From CAWBQO01 sp963790965 (GTDB lineage Bacteria; Bacteroidota; Rhodothermia; Rhodothermales; DASSAV01): a DNA stretch of 64,000 nt. The position numbers and the translations under genes are program-made. A model generated the notes under the pieces. It searched no databases and was not told the origin of the DNA. It saw nothing but the letters and a program-made list of their open reading frames with translations. Positions 17,792 to 25,469 of the stretch are shown piece by piece (the stretch's first letter is position 1; every line of letters starts with the position of its first letter). The stretch covers positions 1,054,001 to 1,118,000 of the forward strand of contig CAWBQO010000006.1 in assembly GCA_963790965.1 (NCBI GenBank). The letters are read 5' to 3'.

Positions 17792-18706
17792 CTACCCTTC
17801 GAGAGCGGCCCCCACGCACGGGACGTACGCCTCGGCTTCAAAGTCGGCCGGGAGGCTATCCGCTTCGACCGCCACGAGCGCCATAGGATCCATTTTGCGC
17901 GACGGCTGCCGGAAAACGGCTTCAAGCACGGCCGGATCCGCCAAGTCCGCACGGGTGCCGTAGAGGTTCACCGCGTCGAGGTCGGCGGCACCGATCCCGA
18001 TCCGGCCGAGCAGGGTTGCGGCAAAGAAAGCGGCATCGGCAGGGTGGCTCGGCTCCGCATAGTGGGAGAAGCGCAGCTTTCCGCCCCGCTCGATCACGTA
18101 CTCGACAAAAGAGCCGTAGAAGCCGAGCGCCAGTTGAAACCCGGACCCGCTTCCGGTATCGCTCAGCGTCATTGCTGCCGCAGCGGCCTGCATGCTTGTG
18201 GCGAGACGGTGACTCGGGTAAGGCAGCAGGCGGAAGATTTCTCCGAGGCGATCCGTCACAGGCTCGCGGAGGGCGAGCACGTGGTGCCAGAGCACGTCGC
18301 GGCCGTGTGGGAGCGTCTCGCGGTGCAATGCTTCGGACGTAAAATGCAGCGCGTCGGCCTCGTGCCCGTCCGCCGTTACCAGCGCAATCTCCTGAACGAG
18401 CCGATCGTCGCGTTCAGCGCTGTCGGCGTCGGCCGAGAGCGGCGTCAGGAAAGAGTATCCAGTAGGCGGATGCAGCGCCAGGTTGAGCTGCGTAGCCTCC
18501 GAGCCGGCGAATACGTCCGCGAGCGCCTCCACGACGGTGCCGAGATGCCGGGGCTGCGCCTCTCCGAAGAGGTCGTCCGCTACGTCGAAGTCGAAGTCGC
18601 ACGCGCCGAGGCGAAGCAGGTGAAAGCCCTCCTTTGTCTCTTCGACTTCGGCGTACCGAAGGATGGATCCGTTGAAATCAATGCCGGCGCGGACGTTCAG
18701 GCTCAT
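17792..18706 (-). CDS. DUF3822/PilM-like ASKHA-fold protein
   Basis: This 304-aa protein has no signal peptide. The N-terminus VRAGIDFNGSILRYAEVE resembles the first strand-turn of the actin/hexokinase (ASKHA) fold in PilM-like proteins. The end of the protein (YVPCVGAALEG) matches the closing segment of that fold. In Bacteroidota a DUF3822 protein often lies just before rsmD, and the position here agrees. Clear ATP-binding signatures are weak, so ATP use is uncertain. It may be a divergent pilus or secretion-type scaffold, given the single-span protein encoded upstream at 18794-19255. Family placement is an inference from pattern and context. Confidence 0.65.
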   Translation of the reverse strand: MSLNVRAGIDFNGSILRYAEVEETKEGFHLLRLGACDFDFDVADDLFGEAQPRHLGTVVEALADVFAGSEATQLNLALHPPTGYSFLTPLSADADSAERDDRLVQEIALVTADGHEADALHFTSEALHRETLPHGRDVLWHHVLALREPVTDRLGEIFRLLPYPSHRLATSMQAAAAAMTLSDTGSGSGFQLALGFYGSFVEYVIERGGKLRFSHYAEPSHPADAAFFAATLLGRIGIGAADLDAVNLYGTRADLADPAVLEAVFRQPSRKMDPMALVAVEADSLPADFEAEAYVPCVGAALEG

Positions 18707-18793
18707 GGCGCGGATCGAAGGTCAGCGAGAACGCGGGCGGGCGCGAACCGAAAAAGAGCGAGGCGGAAGCCGGAGCAGAAGTCCGGCCGTCCG

Positions 18794-19255
18794 CTACTCC
18801 CAGGAGGCCGCGTTCAGGCGCGTCACGTCTGAAGCAACGGTGCCGATGTGGTCGTCCGAATCCGGGTCTTCCAGAAGGTATGTTTTGACGCGCGCCGTGT
18901 CGTTGACCGCGAGCTTGAAGCGGTTACCCGTTCGCGGGGAATACGGCAGCGAATCGACCACGAAGGAAGGACCGAAGAGGCTGTCGCCGTCCGCCTGGAA
19001 GACGGAATCTTGCCGGACGAAAATGACCAGCGAGTCCAGCGAACTTGGATAGCGGTTATTCACCTGCTCGTAACGAACCATGGCCTTGCGCACGTAATCC
19101 ATGCGGGTGCGGGTCAGATCCGTCATCGCGCGTTGCCGCTCGACGACGGCGTAGGGTTCGGTGATCGAGACGTAGAGCCAGTAGGAGAGGCCGACAATGA
19201 CGATCGCCAGGAGAATCTGCAGGGCTACTCGAATTCCTTGGCTGCTCGAAGCCAT
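18794..19255 (-). CDS. Single-span membrane protein, pseudopilin-like layout
   Basis: This 153-aa protein has one hydrophobic segment near the N-terminus (VALQILLAIVIVGLSYWLYV, about residues 10-29). A helix-like stretch (RTRMDYVRKAMVRYEQVNNRYPSSLDSLVIFV) follows, then a beta-rich C-terminal part. The YxxxNxxYPxSLxxL pattern is seen in GspG/pseudopilin-like and related periplasmic proteins. No prepilin peptidase site (G/FTLxE) is present, so it is not a standard pilin. I chose ATG 19255 because the longer frame upstream has no protein character. It heads the minus-strand operon-like run ending at 15367. Confidence 0.65.
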   Translation of the reverse strand: MASSSQGIRVALQILLAIVIVGLSYWLYVSITEPYAVVERQRAMTDLTRTRMDYVRKAMVRYEQVNNRYPSSLDSLVIFVRQDSVFQADGDSLFGPSFVVDSLPYSPRTGNRFKLAVNDTARVKTYLLEDPDSDDHIGTVASDVTRLNAASWE

Positions 19256-19563
19256 AATATCTATGCTACAGAAAGGTGAGATGATGAGACGAGGCGGACC
19301 GGCAACGGCTTGGCGGCCCCGCGGTTCGACCCCGAAAATACACGCGAAATGCGCCGAATGCAACCAGATCGCAACCAAAAGCATTGGCCCGTGCGATTCT
19401 GCAGCACCCGAGCGCAGATTCCAGGCACCGGCACCGAACTTTCCGCAATCGCGTCGTACATACGGCAACCGGCTGACAAGCTTTCGGCATGAAGGTAGAC
19501 ACCCCGCCTTCGCCGTAGTTGCTGCTCCGCCGCGTTTTCACCTGTAATATACGCATAGATTCT
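19256..19563. other. Divergent intergenic region, no gene seen
   Basis: These 308 bp separate the divergent 18794-19255 and pdxJ genes. Short open frames exist on both strands, but none shows family features or good starts. The AT-rich stretch TGTAATATACGCATAG just before pdxJ (19544-19559) may carry its promoter; this is a guess from base composition and place. Confidence 0.4.
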
Positions 19564-20289
19564 GTGACGCGCCTTTTAATCAATATCGATCATATCGCCA
19601 CACTGCGGAATGCGCGGCGGGAGTCCTTCCCGGACCCGGTCCATGCCGCCGCCCTCTGCGAGGCGGCCGGTGCGGACGGCATCGTTTTCCATCTTCGGGA
19701 GGATCGCCGGCACATTACCGACCGCGACGTGCGGCTGCTCCGCGAGACCGTGAAGACGAAGCTGGATTTTGAACTTTCGACGCACGAGGATGTCGTCTCC
19801 GTCTGCTGCGATGTGCGGCCGGCGCTTGCGACCCTCGTGCCGGAGCGCCGCGAGGAGGTGACCACCGAAGGGGGCCTCGATGTTCTGAAGAACGAAGAGC
19901 GCGTGGAGCAGGTGGTCCGCCGCCTGTTTGAAGCAGGAACCGAGGAAGTGGCGTTGTTTCTCGACCCGGATCCCTACCAGATCGAAGCGGCGCACGCCGT
20001 CGGGGCGAACTGCGTGGAGTTGCACACGGGCGATTATGCAAACGCGCGCACGGGTGAGGAACGGAAAGAAGCGCTCGGGCTGCTCGCCGGTGCCGCCGAA
20101 CGCGCGCGCGCCCTCGGAATGATGGTTCATGCCGGGCACGGCCTCGACTACGCCAATTACACCGCTTTTGCCGCTGCCATGCCGAAGATCGATGAGGTTT
20201 CGATTGGCTTTGCCGTGATCGCGCGCGCCGTCCTCGTCGGCCTCGACCGGGCCGTGGGGGATATGCGCCGCCTCGTCAAAGGGTACTGA
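19564..20289 (+). CDS. pdxJ: Pyridoxine 5'-phosphate synthase
   Basis: This 241-aa TIM-barrel enzyme makes pyridoxine 5'-phosphate from 1-deoxyxylulose 5-phosphate and 3-amino-2-oxopropyl phosphate in DXP-dependent vitamin B6 synthesis. Family motifs are LLINIDHIATLRNARR at the N-terminus, HLREDRRHI, FELSTHEDVV, and HAGHGLDYANY and GFAVIARAVLVGL near the C-terminus. The best start is GTG 19564, giving MTRLLINIDH and a normal length; the longer frame from 19519 adds 15 unlikely residues. It is a single gene, divergent from the 18794-19255 gene. Confidence 0.95.
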   Translation: MTRLLINIDHIATLRNARRESFPDPVHAAALCEAAGADGIVFHLREDRRHITDRDVRLLRETVKTKLDFELSTHEDVVSVCCDVRPALATLVPERREEVTTEGGLDVLKNEERVEQVVRRLFEAGTEEVALFLDPDPYQIEAAHAVGANCVELHTGDYANARTGEERKEALGLLAGAAERARALGMMVHAGHGLDYANYTAFAAAMPKIDEVSIGFAVIARAVLVGLDRAVGDMRRLVKGY

Positions 20290-20387
20290 ACAGAGGTCGC
20301 GAGGGAAGGGGACGCGGAACGGAGCTATTTACCTTGCGGCTCAGAGAAACGATCGCATCGGCATTGACCGAGTCGTCGAAAGTGGCT

Positions 20388-20609
20388 TTACGCCGCTTCA
20401 CTCGCCGCCACGCGGCGCTCTTCCTCGCGCCACCAGCGGGCGAGGGACGTCTCAGCGAAACGACGCGCCGTGGCAGGGCGCACCTCGTGCAGGCCCGCCC
20501 GGTCGACGAGCACCACGCGCTCCTCTGAGATCTCGAAGGCGGCGATCAGCTCCGCGTCGCACGCCATCTTCAGGAGCATTTCGAGCCGGATCTTTGTAAA
20601 GTCGATCAC
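20388..20609 (-). CDS. Small hypothetical protein
   Basis: This 73-aa frame starts at GTG 20609 (VIDFTKIRLEMLLKMACDAE). Sequence features are a hydrophobic/charged N-terminal helix, a short strand ISEERVVLVDRAGL and an Arg/Glu-rich tail. The longer frame starting at 20690 adds an Arg-rich stretch that looks non-coding. No family was recognised. It occupies the gap between pdxJ and era, opposite to both. Confidence 0.45.
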   Translation of the reverse strand: MIDFTKIRLEMLLKMACDAELIAAFEISEERVVLVDRAGLHEVRPATARRFAETSLARWWREEERRVAASEAA

Positions 20610-20803
20610 GCTACAGGGGCTTGTGAAGCGCCGTTGAAGGACGCGGCGTCTTCGGACAATGCGCGCACAGGAGCCGGGCAACCCGTTCATGTGCGTTTGT
20701 GGTTACGGGCGGACTAAATCAAGGTTTCCCCGTCCGCCGTGGGTAACGAACCCGCCCCTCTGCGGCGCGTTCTAAGGGGACTCTTCACCCTCACGCGCGA
20801 CGC

Positions 20804-21715
20804 ATGGAACCCACGCTCATCAATCTGGACAACATCCCGGCCGACCATCGCAGCGGCTACGTCGCCCTGACGGGGCGGCCCAACGTGGGCAAGAGCACGC
20901 TCCTGAACGCGCTCATGGGGCGCAAGCTCTCCATCGTCACCCGCAAGCCGCAGACGACGCGCCACCGCATCCTCGGCATCCTGACGGCCGAGGGATACCA
21001 GATCATCTTCCTGGATACGCCCGGCATCATCGAGCCGCGCTACCGGTTGCAGGAAGCCATGATGCAGACGGTGCACGGCGCGGTCGCGGAGGCCGACCTG
21101 CTCCTCTTCATGGCCGACGCATCGCGCGACGAGCCGGACACGCTCAGCATGGACACGATCGGCGAGCGCCCGGCCATTCTTGTGCTCAACAAGATGGACC
21201 TCGTGCCGCAGGAAAAGGCGCTGCCGCTCGTGGAGGCGTACACGAACATGCGCGCCTTCGAGGCCGTCGTTCCTATTTCCGCCAGGGAGGGGCGCAACCT
21301 CGACGTCCTTCTGCAAGAGGTTCAGAGTCGCCTGCCCCTCGGCCCCCCGTTCTATCCGGCGGACATGGTGAGCGAGCATCCCGAGCGGTTCTTTGTGGCC
21401 GAGATCATCCGGGAGAAGATCTTCGAGCGGTTCCGGCAGGAAGTGCCCTACGCGACGCAGGTGAACATCGTGCAGTACGAGGAGCGCGAGAACGGCCTCC
21501 ACTTCATCGACGCCGAGATCGTGGCCGAACGCGACACGCAGAAGGCCATGATCATTGGGAAGAAAGGTGTTGCGCTGAAGGAAGTCGGGGCGGCGGCCCG
21601 GCAGGACATCGAGCGGTTCGTCAACGCCCGCGTCTACCTGCAGCTGCACGTAAAGGTGCGCGACAACTGGCGCGACCGCGACACGTTTCTGCGCTCGTAC
21701 GGATACTCGACGTGA
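20804..21715 (+). CDS. era: GTPase Era
   Basis: This 303-aa ribosome-assembly GTPase binds the 3' end of 16S rRNA. G1 GRPNVGKSTLLNAL is at residue 24, the switch region is KPQTTRHRILGI, G3 is DTPG and G4 is NKMD. The C-terminal KH domain carries the MIIGKKGVALKEVGAAARQDIE segment and ends near VKVRDNWRDRD. The coding sequence is unusually GC-rich even for this window. A tRNA-Leu gene follows. Confidence 0.97.
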   Translation: MEPTLINLDNIPADHRSGYVALTGRPNVGKSTLLNALMGRKLSIVTRKPQTTRHRILGILTAEGYQIIFLDTPGIIEPRYRLQEAMMQTVHGAVAEADLLLFMADASRDEPDTLSMDTIGERPAILVLNKMDLVPQEKALPLVEAYTNMRAFEAVVPISAREGRNLDVLLQEVQSRLPLGPPFYPADMVSEHPERFFVAEIIREKIFERFRQEVPYATQVNIVQYEERENGLHFIDAEIVAERDTQKAMIIGKKGVALKEVGAAARQDIERFVNARVYLQLHVKVRDNWRDRDTFLRSYGYST

Positions 21716-21763
21716 GCCGAGGGGCTGTTTTGCCCCGCCTATTGTCGTATATTACGCCTCGCT

Positions 21764-21846
21764 GCCCGGGTGGCGGAATGGTAGACGCAATGGTCTCAAA
21801 CACCATTGGCTGCAAGGCCGTGTGGGTTCGAGTCCCACCCCGGGTA
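21764..21846 (+). tRNA. tRNA-Leu (anticodon CAA)
   Basis: An 83-nt cloverleaf can be drawn. The acceptor stem GCCCGGG pairs with CCCGGGT (one G-U at the end). The anticodon stem ATGGT/ACCAT holds the loop CTCAAAC with anticodon CAA, there is a variable arm after TTGGCTGC, and the T arm is GTGGG-TTCGAGT-CCCAC. The discriminator is A, as in leucine tRNAs. CCA is not encoded. It reads the UUG codon. Confidence 0.95.
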
Positions 21847-21851
21847 CTCTA

Positions 21852-21884
21852 ATCGCCCTCTGCGACGAAGTGGAGGGCGATTCT
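21852..21884 (+). terminator. Terminator after tRNA-Leu
   Basis: ATCGCCCTC (21852-21860) pairs with GAGGGCGAT (21873-21881), giving a 9-bp stem with a 12-nt loop, followed by TCT. It begins 5 bp after the tRNA end, the expected place for its terminator. Confidence 0.75.
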
Positions 21885-22079
21885 GCGTTAAGTGCAGGCT
21901 TGAATGTAGGCACGCTTTGGGCCCTGCTCCTTTTTAGCGGGCGCGGCGCTGCGCACGCGGCGCAAAGCTGGCGCAAAGCCGGCGCAGCGGCGGATCGTTC
22001 TTCTCGCCTCCGCGTTCCGAACTTCCCACCTCCCGCGCTCGTTTGTGCGTTCTTTTCGATCCTCGACCTGCATCACGCT

Positions 22080-23476
22080 ATGCCCTTTTCAAATAACGCC
22101 GTAGCCACCTCGCTCCATGAGCGCATTGTTGGAGGCACGGCCACCCTCGGCGTCATCGGACTCGGCTACGTCGGGCTTCCGCTTGCCGTCGAAATGGCCG
22201 CCGCCGGATTTCGAACCATTGGTTTTGAAGTGGCCCGTGCCGTCGTCGACGGCATCAATCGCGGCGAAAGCCACATCGGCGATGTGGCCTCCGAAACGGT
22301 GGCGCGCCTGACAGCCGCCGGCACCCTTGAGGCCACGGCCGACCTCGGCCGCCTCGCCGAGTGCGACGCGATCTCGATCTGCGTGCCCACGCCGCTCTCG
22401 AAGACGAAGGACCCGGACCTCTCCTTCGTGGTCAGCGCCACGCAGGCCGTGGCGCGGCGCGCTGCGGCCCGGGCAGCTGATCATCCTGGAGAGCACCACC
22501 TATCCGGGCACCACGCGGGAGGCGATGCTGCCGGTGCTGGAGGAGAAGGGGCTCGCGGTCGGGCGAGGACTTCTTCCTCTGCTTCTCGCCCCGAGCGCGT
22601 GGATCCCGGCAACCCGGTCTGGCACACCCGGAACACGCCGAAGGTGATCGGGCGGCATCACCGCCGCGTGCACCGGCGGTCGGGGGGCGCTCTACTCGCG
22701 AGATCTTCGAGACGGTCGTCCCGGTCTCCAGCGCGGAGGCGGCGGAGCTGGTGAAGCTCCACGAGAACACCTTCCGGATGATCAACATCGCCCTCGCCAA
22801 CGAGATGGCGCAGGTGTGCGACCGGCTGGGCGTGGACGTCTGGGAGGTGATCGAGGCGGCGGCCACGAAGCCCTTCGGCTTCATGAAGTTCACGCCGGGG
22901 CCGGGGCTCGGCGGGCACTGCATCCCGCTGGATCCGCACTACCTCTCGTGGAAGATGCGGACGCTCGCCTTCAAGACGCGCATGATCGAGCTCTCCAGCG
23001 AGATCAACGCGGAGATGCCCGCCTTCGTGGTGCGGAAGGTCGCGGACGCGCTGAACGAGGCGACAGAAGGCCGATCAACGGCAGCCGGGTGCTGGTGCTG
23101 GGCGATCGCCTACAAGCAGGACATCGACGACCTGCGGGAGAGCCCGGCGCTCGAGATCATCCACCTCCTGCAGGAGAAGGGCGCGGAGCGTGCAGCTACC
23201 ACGATCCCTATCTGCCCCGCGATCCGCGACGACGGGCACACGCTCATCGAGAACCTGCCGCTCTACAGCGAGGCGCTTACCGAAGAACTCCTCGGCACCG
23301 TGGACGCGGTCATTGTGGTGACCGATCACACGGAGATCGATTATACGTGGGTGCGCAACCACGCTCCGCTCGTTGTCGATACGCGCGGCGTAATGCGGCA
23401 CGTCCCCGGCTCTGGGCGGGTGGTTGGGCTTTCGGGACAGGAGCTGAATAGCGCCGCGAGTCTCGCCGAGGCGTAG
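22080..23476 (+). pseudogene. Nucleotide-sugar (UDP-HexNAc type) dehydrogenase, many frameshifts
   Basis: Joined across frames, this makes a UDP-sugar 6-dehydrogenase of about 450 aa (WecC/WbpA-like), which oxidises a UDP-sugar to the uronate for surface polysaccharide. The N-terminal NAD fold reads LGVIGLGYVGLPLAVEMA. Later parts give STTYPGTTREAMLPVLEEKGL, CFSPERVDPGN, NTFRMINIALANEMA, the catalytic-Cys motif GPGLGGHCIPLDPHYLSW and a C-terminal NAD-UDP domain. Single-base changes break the frame near 22458, 22564, 22590, 22653, about 22670-22710, about 23065-23105 and 23190-23215. The protein motifs stay intact through all of them. This points to a low-quality sequence patch rather than old decay, but a real pseudogene cannot be ruled out. 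Start ATG 22080. Confidence 0.85.
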
Positions 23477-23574
23477 AGCTGCGGGAGGGGATGATGGCCC
23501 GTTTCCTTCCGGCCGACAGGTTCGTGCGAAGGGTGTGGCGAAGGAGCGCGGCGTAGCGCGTCAACATGGTCTGT

Positions 23575-23604
23575 TGCGCGGGAGGCGGCTCCGCCTCCCG
23601 CGCA
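23575..23604. terminator. Bidirectional hairpin between dehydrogenase and LacI gene
   Basis: A 30-bp perfect palindrome (13-bp stem TGCGCGGGAGGCG, 4-nt loop) ends 3 bp before the minus-strand LacI gene stop and 99 bp after the plus-strand dehydrogenase stop. It is well placed to end both transcripts. There is no clear T-run. Confidence 0.7.
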
Positions 23605-23607
23605 TCG

Positions 23608-24660
23608 TCACGCGGCTCCGGTTGACGGCCCGACGCGCCGGGGTCCGCTGGACTCCCGGATGATGAGCTGCGAAGGCAACACGACGTGCAGCGGTTCCAC
23701 CTGGTTGCCTTCAATCAGGTCGACGATCATGTTGGCGGCTCGTTCGCCCTTTTCGTAGATCGGCTGGCCGACGGTCGTGAGCGGCGGCGTAGTGAAGGCC
23801 GACCCCGGCAAGTCGCCAAAGCCGACAACCGAAATGTCGTCCGGCACGCGGTAGCGGGCGCGGAAGAGGGCGAGGCAAACGCCCGCCGCGATGGTGTCGC
23901 TCGCGCAGAAAACGGCGGTTGGCGCGCGGTCGCCGCGCAGCCAGTCGTTCATCACGTCATAGCCGCTTCGTTCGGTGTACGCTCCGGAGACGACGAGCAG
24001 CGGATCGACGGGGAGGTTGGCCTCCCGGAAGGCGGTTTCAAAGCCCGCGCGGCGCGCCGCCGATTCCAGCAAGTGCGCGCCGCCGAGTATCAGTCCGATT
24101 CGGCGATGCCCCAGGCTCATCAGGTGCTGCGTGGCTTCGTAAGCCCCTGTTTCGTTTTCAGCATCAACGGATGACAAGTCCGGCTTCTCCGGATCGGCTC
24201 CGATGAGCACCACAGGGGCCTTGCGATCTCGAAGGGCCGGTGCAAGCAGCGTCGTGACCTCCTGCGTAATGAGGATGTAGCCGCTGAACGAGCGTTCGCG
24301 AAGCACCCGGCCGGTCAGTTCGGCCGCGGTCTGCTGAGTAATCACCATGTTCGTGGCAAAGTACCCGCGCTGGATGAGCGCCTCGGTGATGCCGAGGTGT
24401 AGCAGGGGCCAGTAGCCGCTCCCAACCGACTCCCGGTGGGCGCGCGGCGTGAGGATGCAGATTTCGAACGAGCGCTCGGTGGCAAGGCTGCGGGCCACAG
24501 AGCTGGGCCGGTAGTGGTACTTCTCAATGATTTCAAGGACGTGTTGCCGCGTCTCCGCGCTGACACCGGGCCGGTTGTTGAGAACGCGCGAAACGACCGT
24601 TCGCGAGACCTTGGCGATGAGCGCGATCTGATCGATCGTGTATCGTGAGTCGTCCTGCAT
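23608..24660 (-). CDS. LacI-family transcriptional regulator
   Basis: This 350-aa repressor-type protein has an N-terminal helix-turn-helix (YTIDQIALIAKVSRTVVSRVLNNRPGVS) and hinge helix (SSVARSLATERS). A periplasmic-binding-like effector domain follows, with motifs VFCASDTIAAGVCLAL and DISVVGFGD. Such proteins sense a sugar or sugar phosphate. It is divergent from the amino-sugar locus that starts at 25014 and is its probable regulator. I chose ATG 24660 (MQDDSRYTID); the frame upstream lacks family similarity. A palindrome 39 bp upstream may be its operator. Confidence 0.93.
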   Translation of the reverse strand: MQDDSRYTIDQIALIAKVSRTVVSRVLNNRPGVSAETRQHVLEIIEKYHYRPSSVARSLATERSFEICILTPRAHRESVGSGYWPLLHLGITEALIQRGYFATNMVITQQTAAELTGRVLRERSFSGYILITQEVTTLLAPALRDRKAPVVLIGADPEKPDLSSVDAENETGAYEATQHLMSLGHRRIGLILGGAHLLESAARRAGFETAFREANLPVDPLLVVSGAYTERSGYDVMNDWLRGDRAPTAVFCASDTIAAGVCLALFRARYRVPDDISVVGFGDLPGSAFTTPPLTTVGQPIYEKGERAANMIVDLIEGNQVEPLHVVLPSQLIIRESSGPRRVGPSTGAA

Positions 24661-25013
24661 AAGGCATTTATCTGTCAACGGCGCTCCGCAGTTGGGGCCG
24701 TTTGTAAGCATATGTAAACTGAAAAGATATGCAGCGACCTCCCCATTTCGAGGCGTTTCGCCAGGGGGCGAGGCGTTGCTGCGGCTGCAAAATACGAAAG
24801 GCGGATAAATGGAACCGCTTCCGCTCCTTTGGCACAGCAGAATGTCTTGTTCTTGGCCTCCGATTGCGGTATATATCACTCCGCAGACGAGACGCGCTTC
24901 CGAGGGGGTCCTTTTTTGGGAAAAGAAAGGAGCCGTCAACCGGGCGCGGCAGACCTTCACGGCGGAGCCGCGGAAATGCGCAGAAATCGACAGACATCTT
25001 TCTGATACCAATT
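24661..25013. other. Divergent control region of the amino-sugar locus
   Basis: These 353 bp between the LacI gene and the lipoprotein gene hold the candidate operator at 24700-24719 but no convincing gene. Base composition is lower in GC than the flanks in places (for example around 24780-24810 and 24860-24890), as expected for promoters on both strands. No exact promoter boxes can be claimed. Confidence 0.5.
24700..24719. promoter_or_regulatory. Candidate LacI-family operator
   Basis: GTTTGTAAGCATATGTAAAC is a 20-bp imperfect palindrome. The outer GTTT/AAAC and inner TA positions mirror each other around a GC|AT centre. LacI-family sites are usually 14-20 bp palindromes with such a centre. 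Its place, 39 bp before the regulator start and about 295 bp before the first locus gene, fits autoregulation and control of the divergent operon. Confidence 0.5.
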
Positions 25014-25412
25014 ATGCGAACAGCCCTCGCATTTGCCCTTCTGAGCACCTTGTTGCTCGTCGCTTGTGACAGCGAGTCCTCTCACCGCGTGGAGTATGTC
25101 GCGGACGGCAACATCACCAAGAGCATCGATGTGGCCCTCGTTCTCCCGCGCGGCATCGTGCCGGCCGATGATAGCTTGTTCGTGATGGGGGATTCCGTCT
25201 ACGTCTCCGGCGACACGACCTACGTGCTCAATGTCGCCCCTCCCTGGCACTACGCCTTTGACGCGGACGAGGGGCAGACGCTCTTTCTTCGCACCCACAA
25301 CCGGCAGGACCGCAAGTACGTCACCTCCATCATCTATGTGGACGACAAGTTCTTCAAGTCCTCGACCGACATAACGCCCTTCGGCGCGGCGGTCTCCAAA
25401 GGCACGCTCTAA
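25014..25412 (+). CDS. Small lipoprotein, first gene of the locus
   Basis: This 132-aa protein has a lipoprotein signal (LLSTLLLVACDS, lipobox LVAC at residues 15-18). The mature part is acidic and contains YVADGNITKSIDVALVLPRG, a WHYAFDADEGQ segment and a C-terminal VTSIIYVDDKFFKSSTD. The IVYxD...F pattern resembles small beta-sandwich MmpS-like lipoproteins of Bacteroidota. No function is established. It lies 57 bp before the TonB receptor and probably is in the same transcript. Start ATG 25014. Confidence 0.8.
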   Translation: MRTALAFALLSTLLLVACDSESSHRVEYVADGNITKSIDVALVLPRGIVPADDSLFVMGDSVYVSGDTTYVLNVAPPWHYAFDADEGQTLFLRTHNRQDRKYVTSIIYVDDKFFKSSTDITPFGAAVSKGTL

Positions 25413-25469
25413 GTTTTAGTTGCACGTCTGCGCCGGACCGGATCGGGACGGCAAATTGCCTCTACACCT

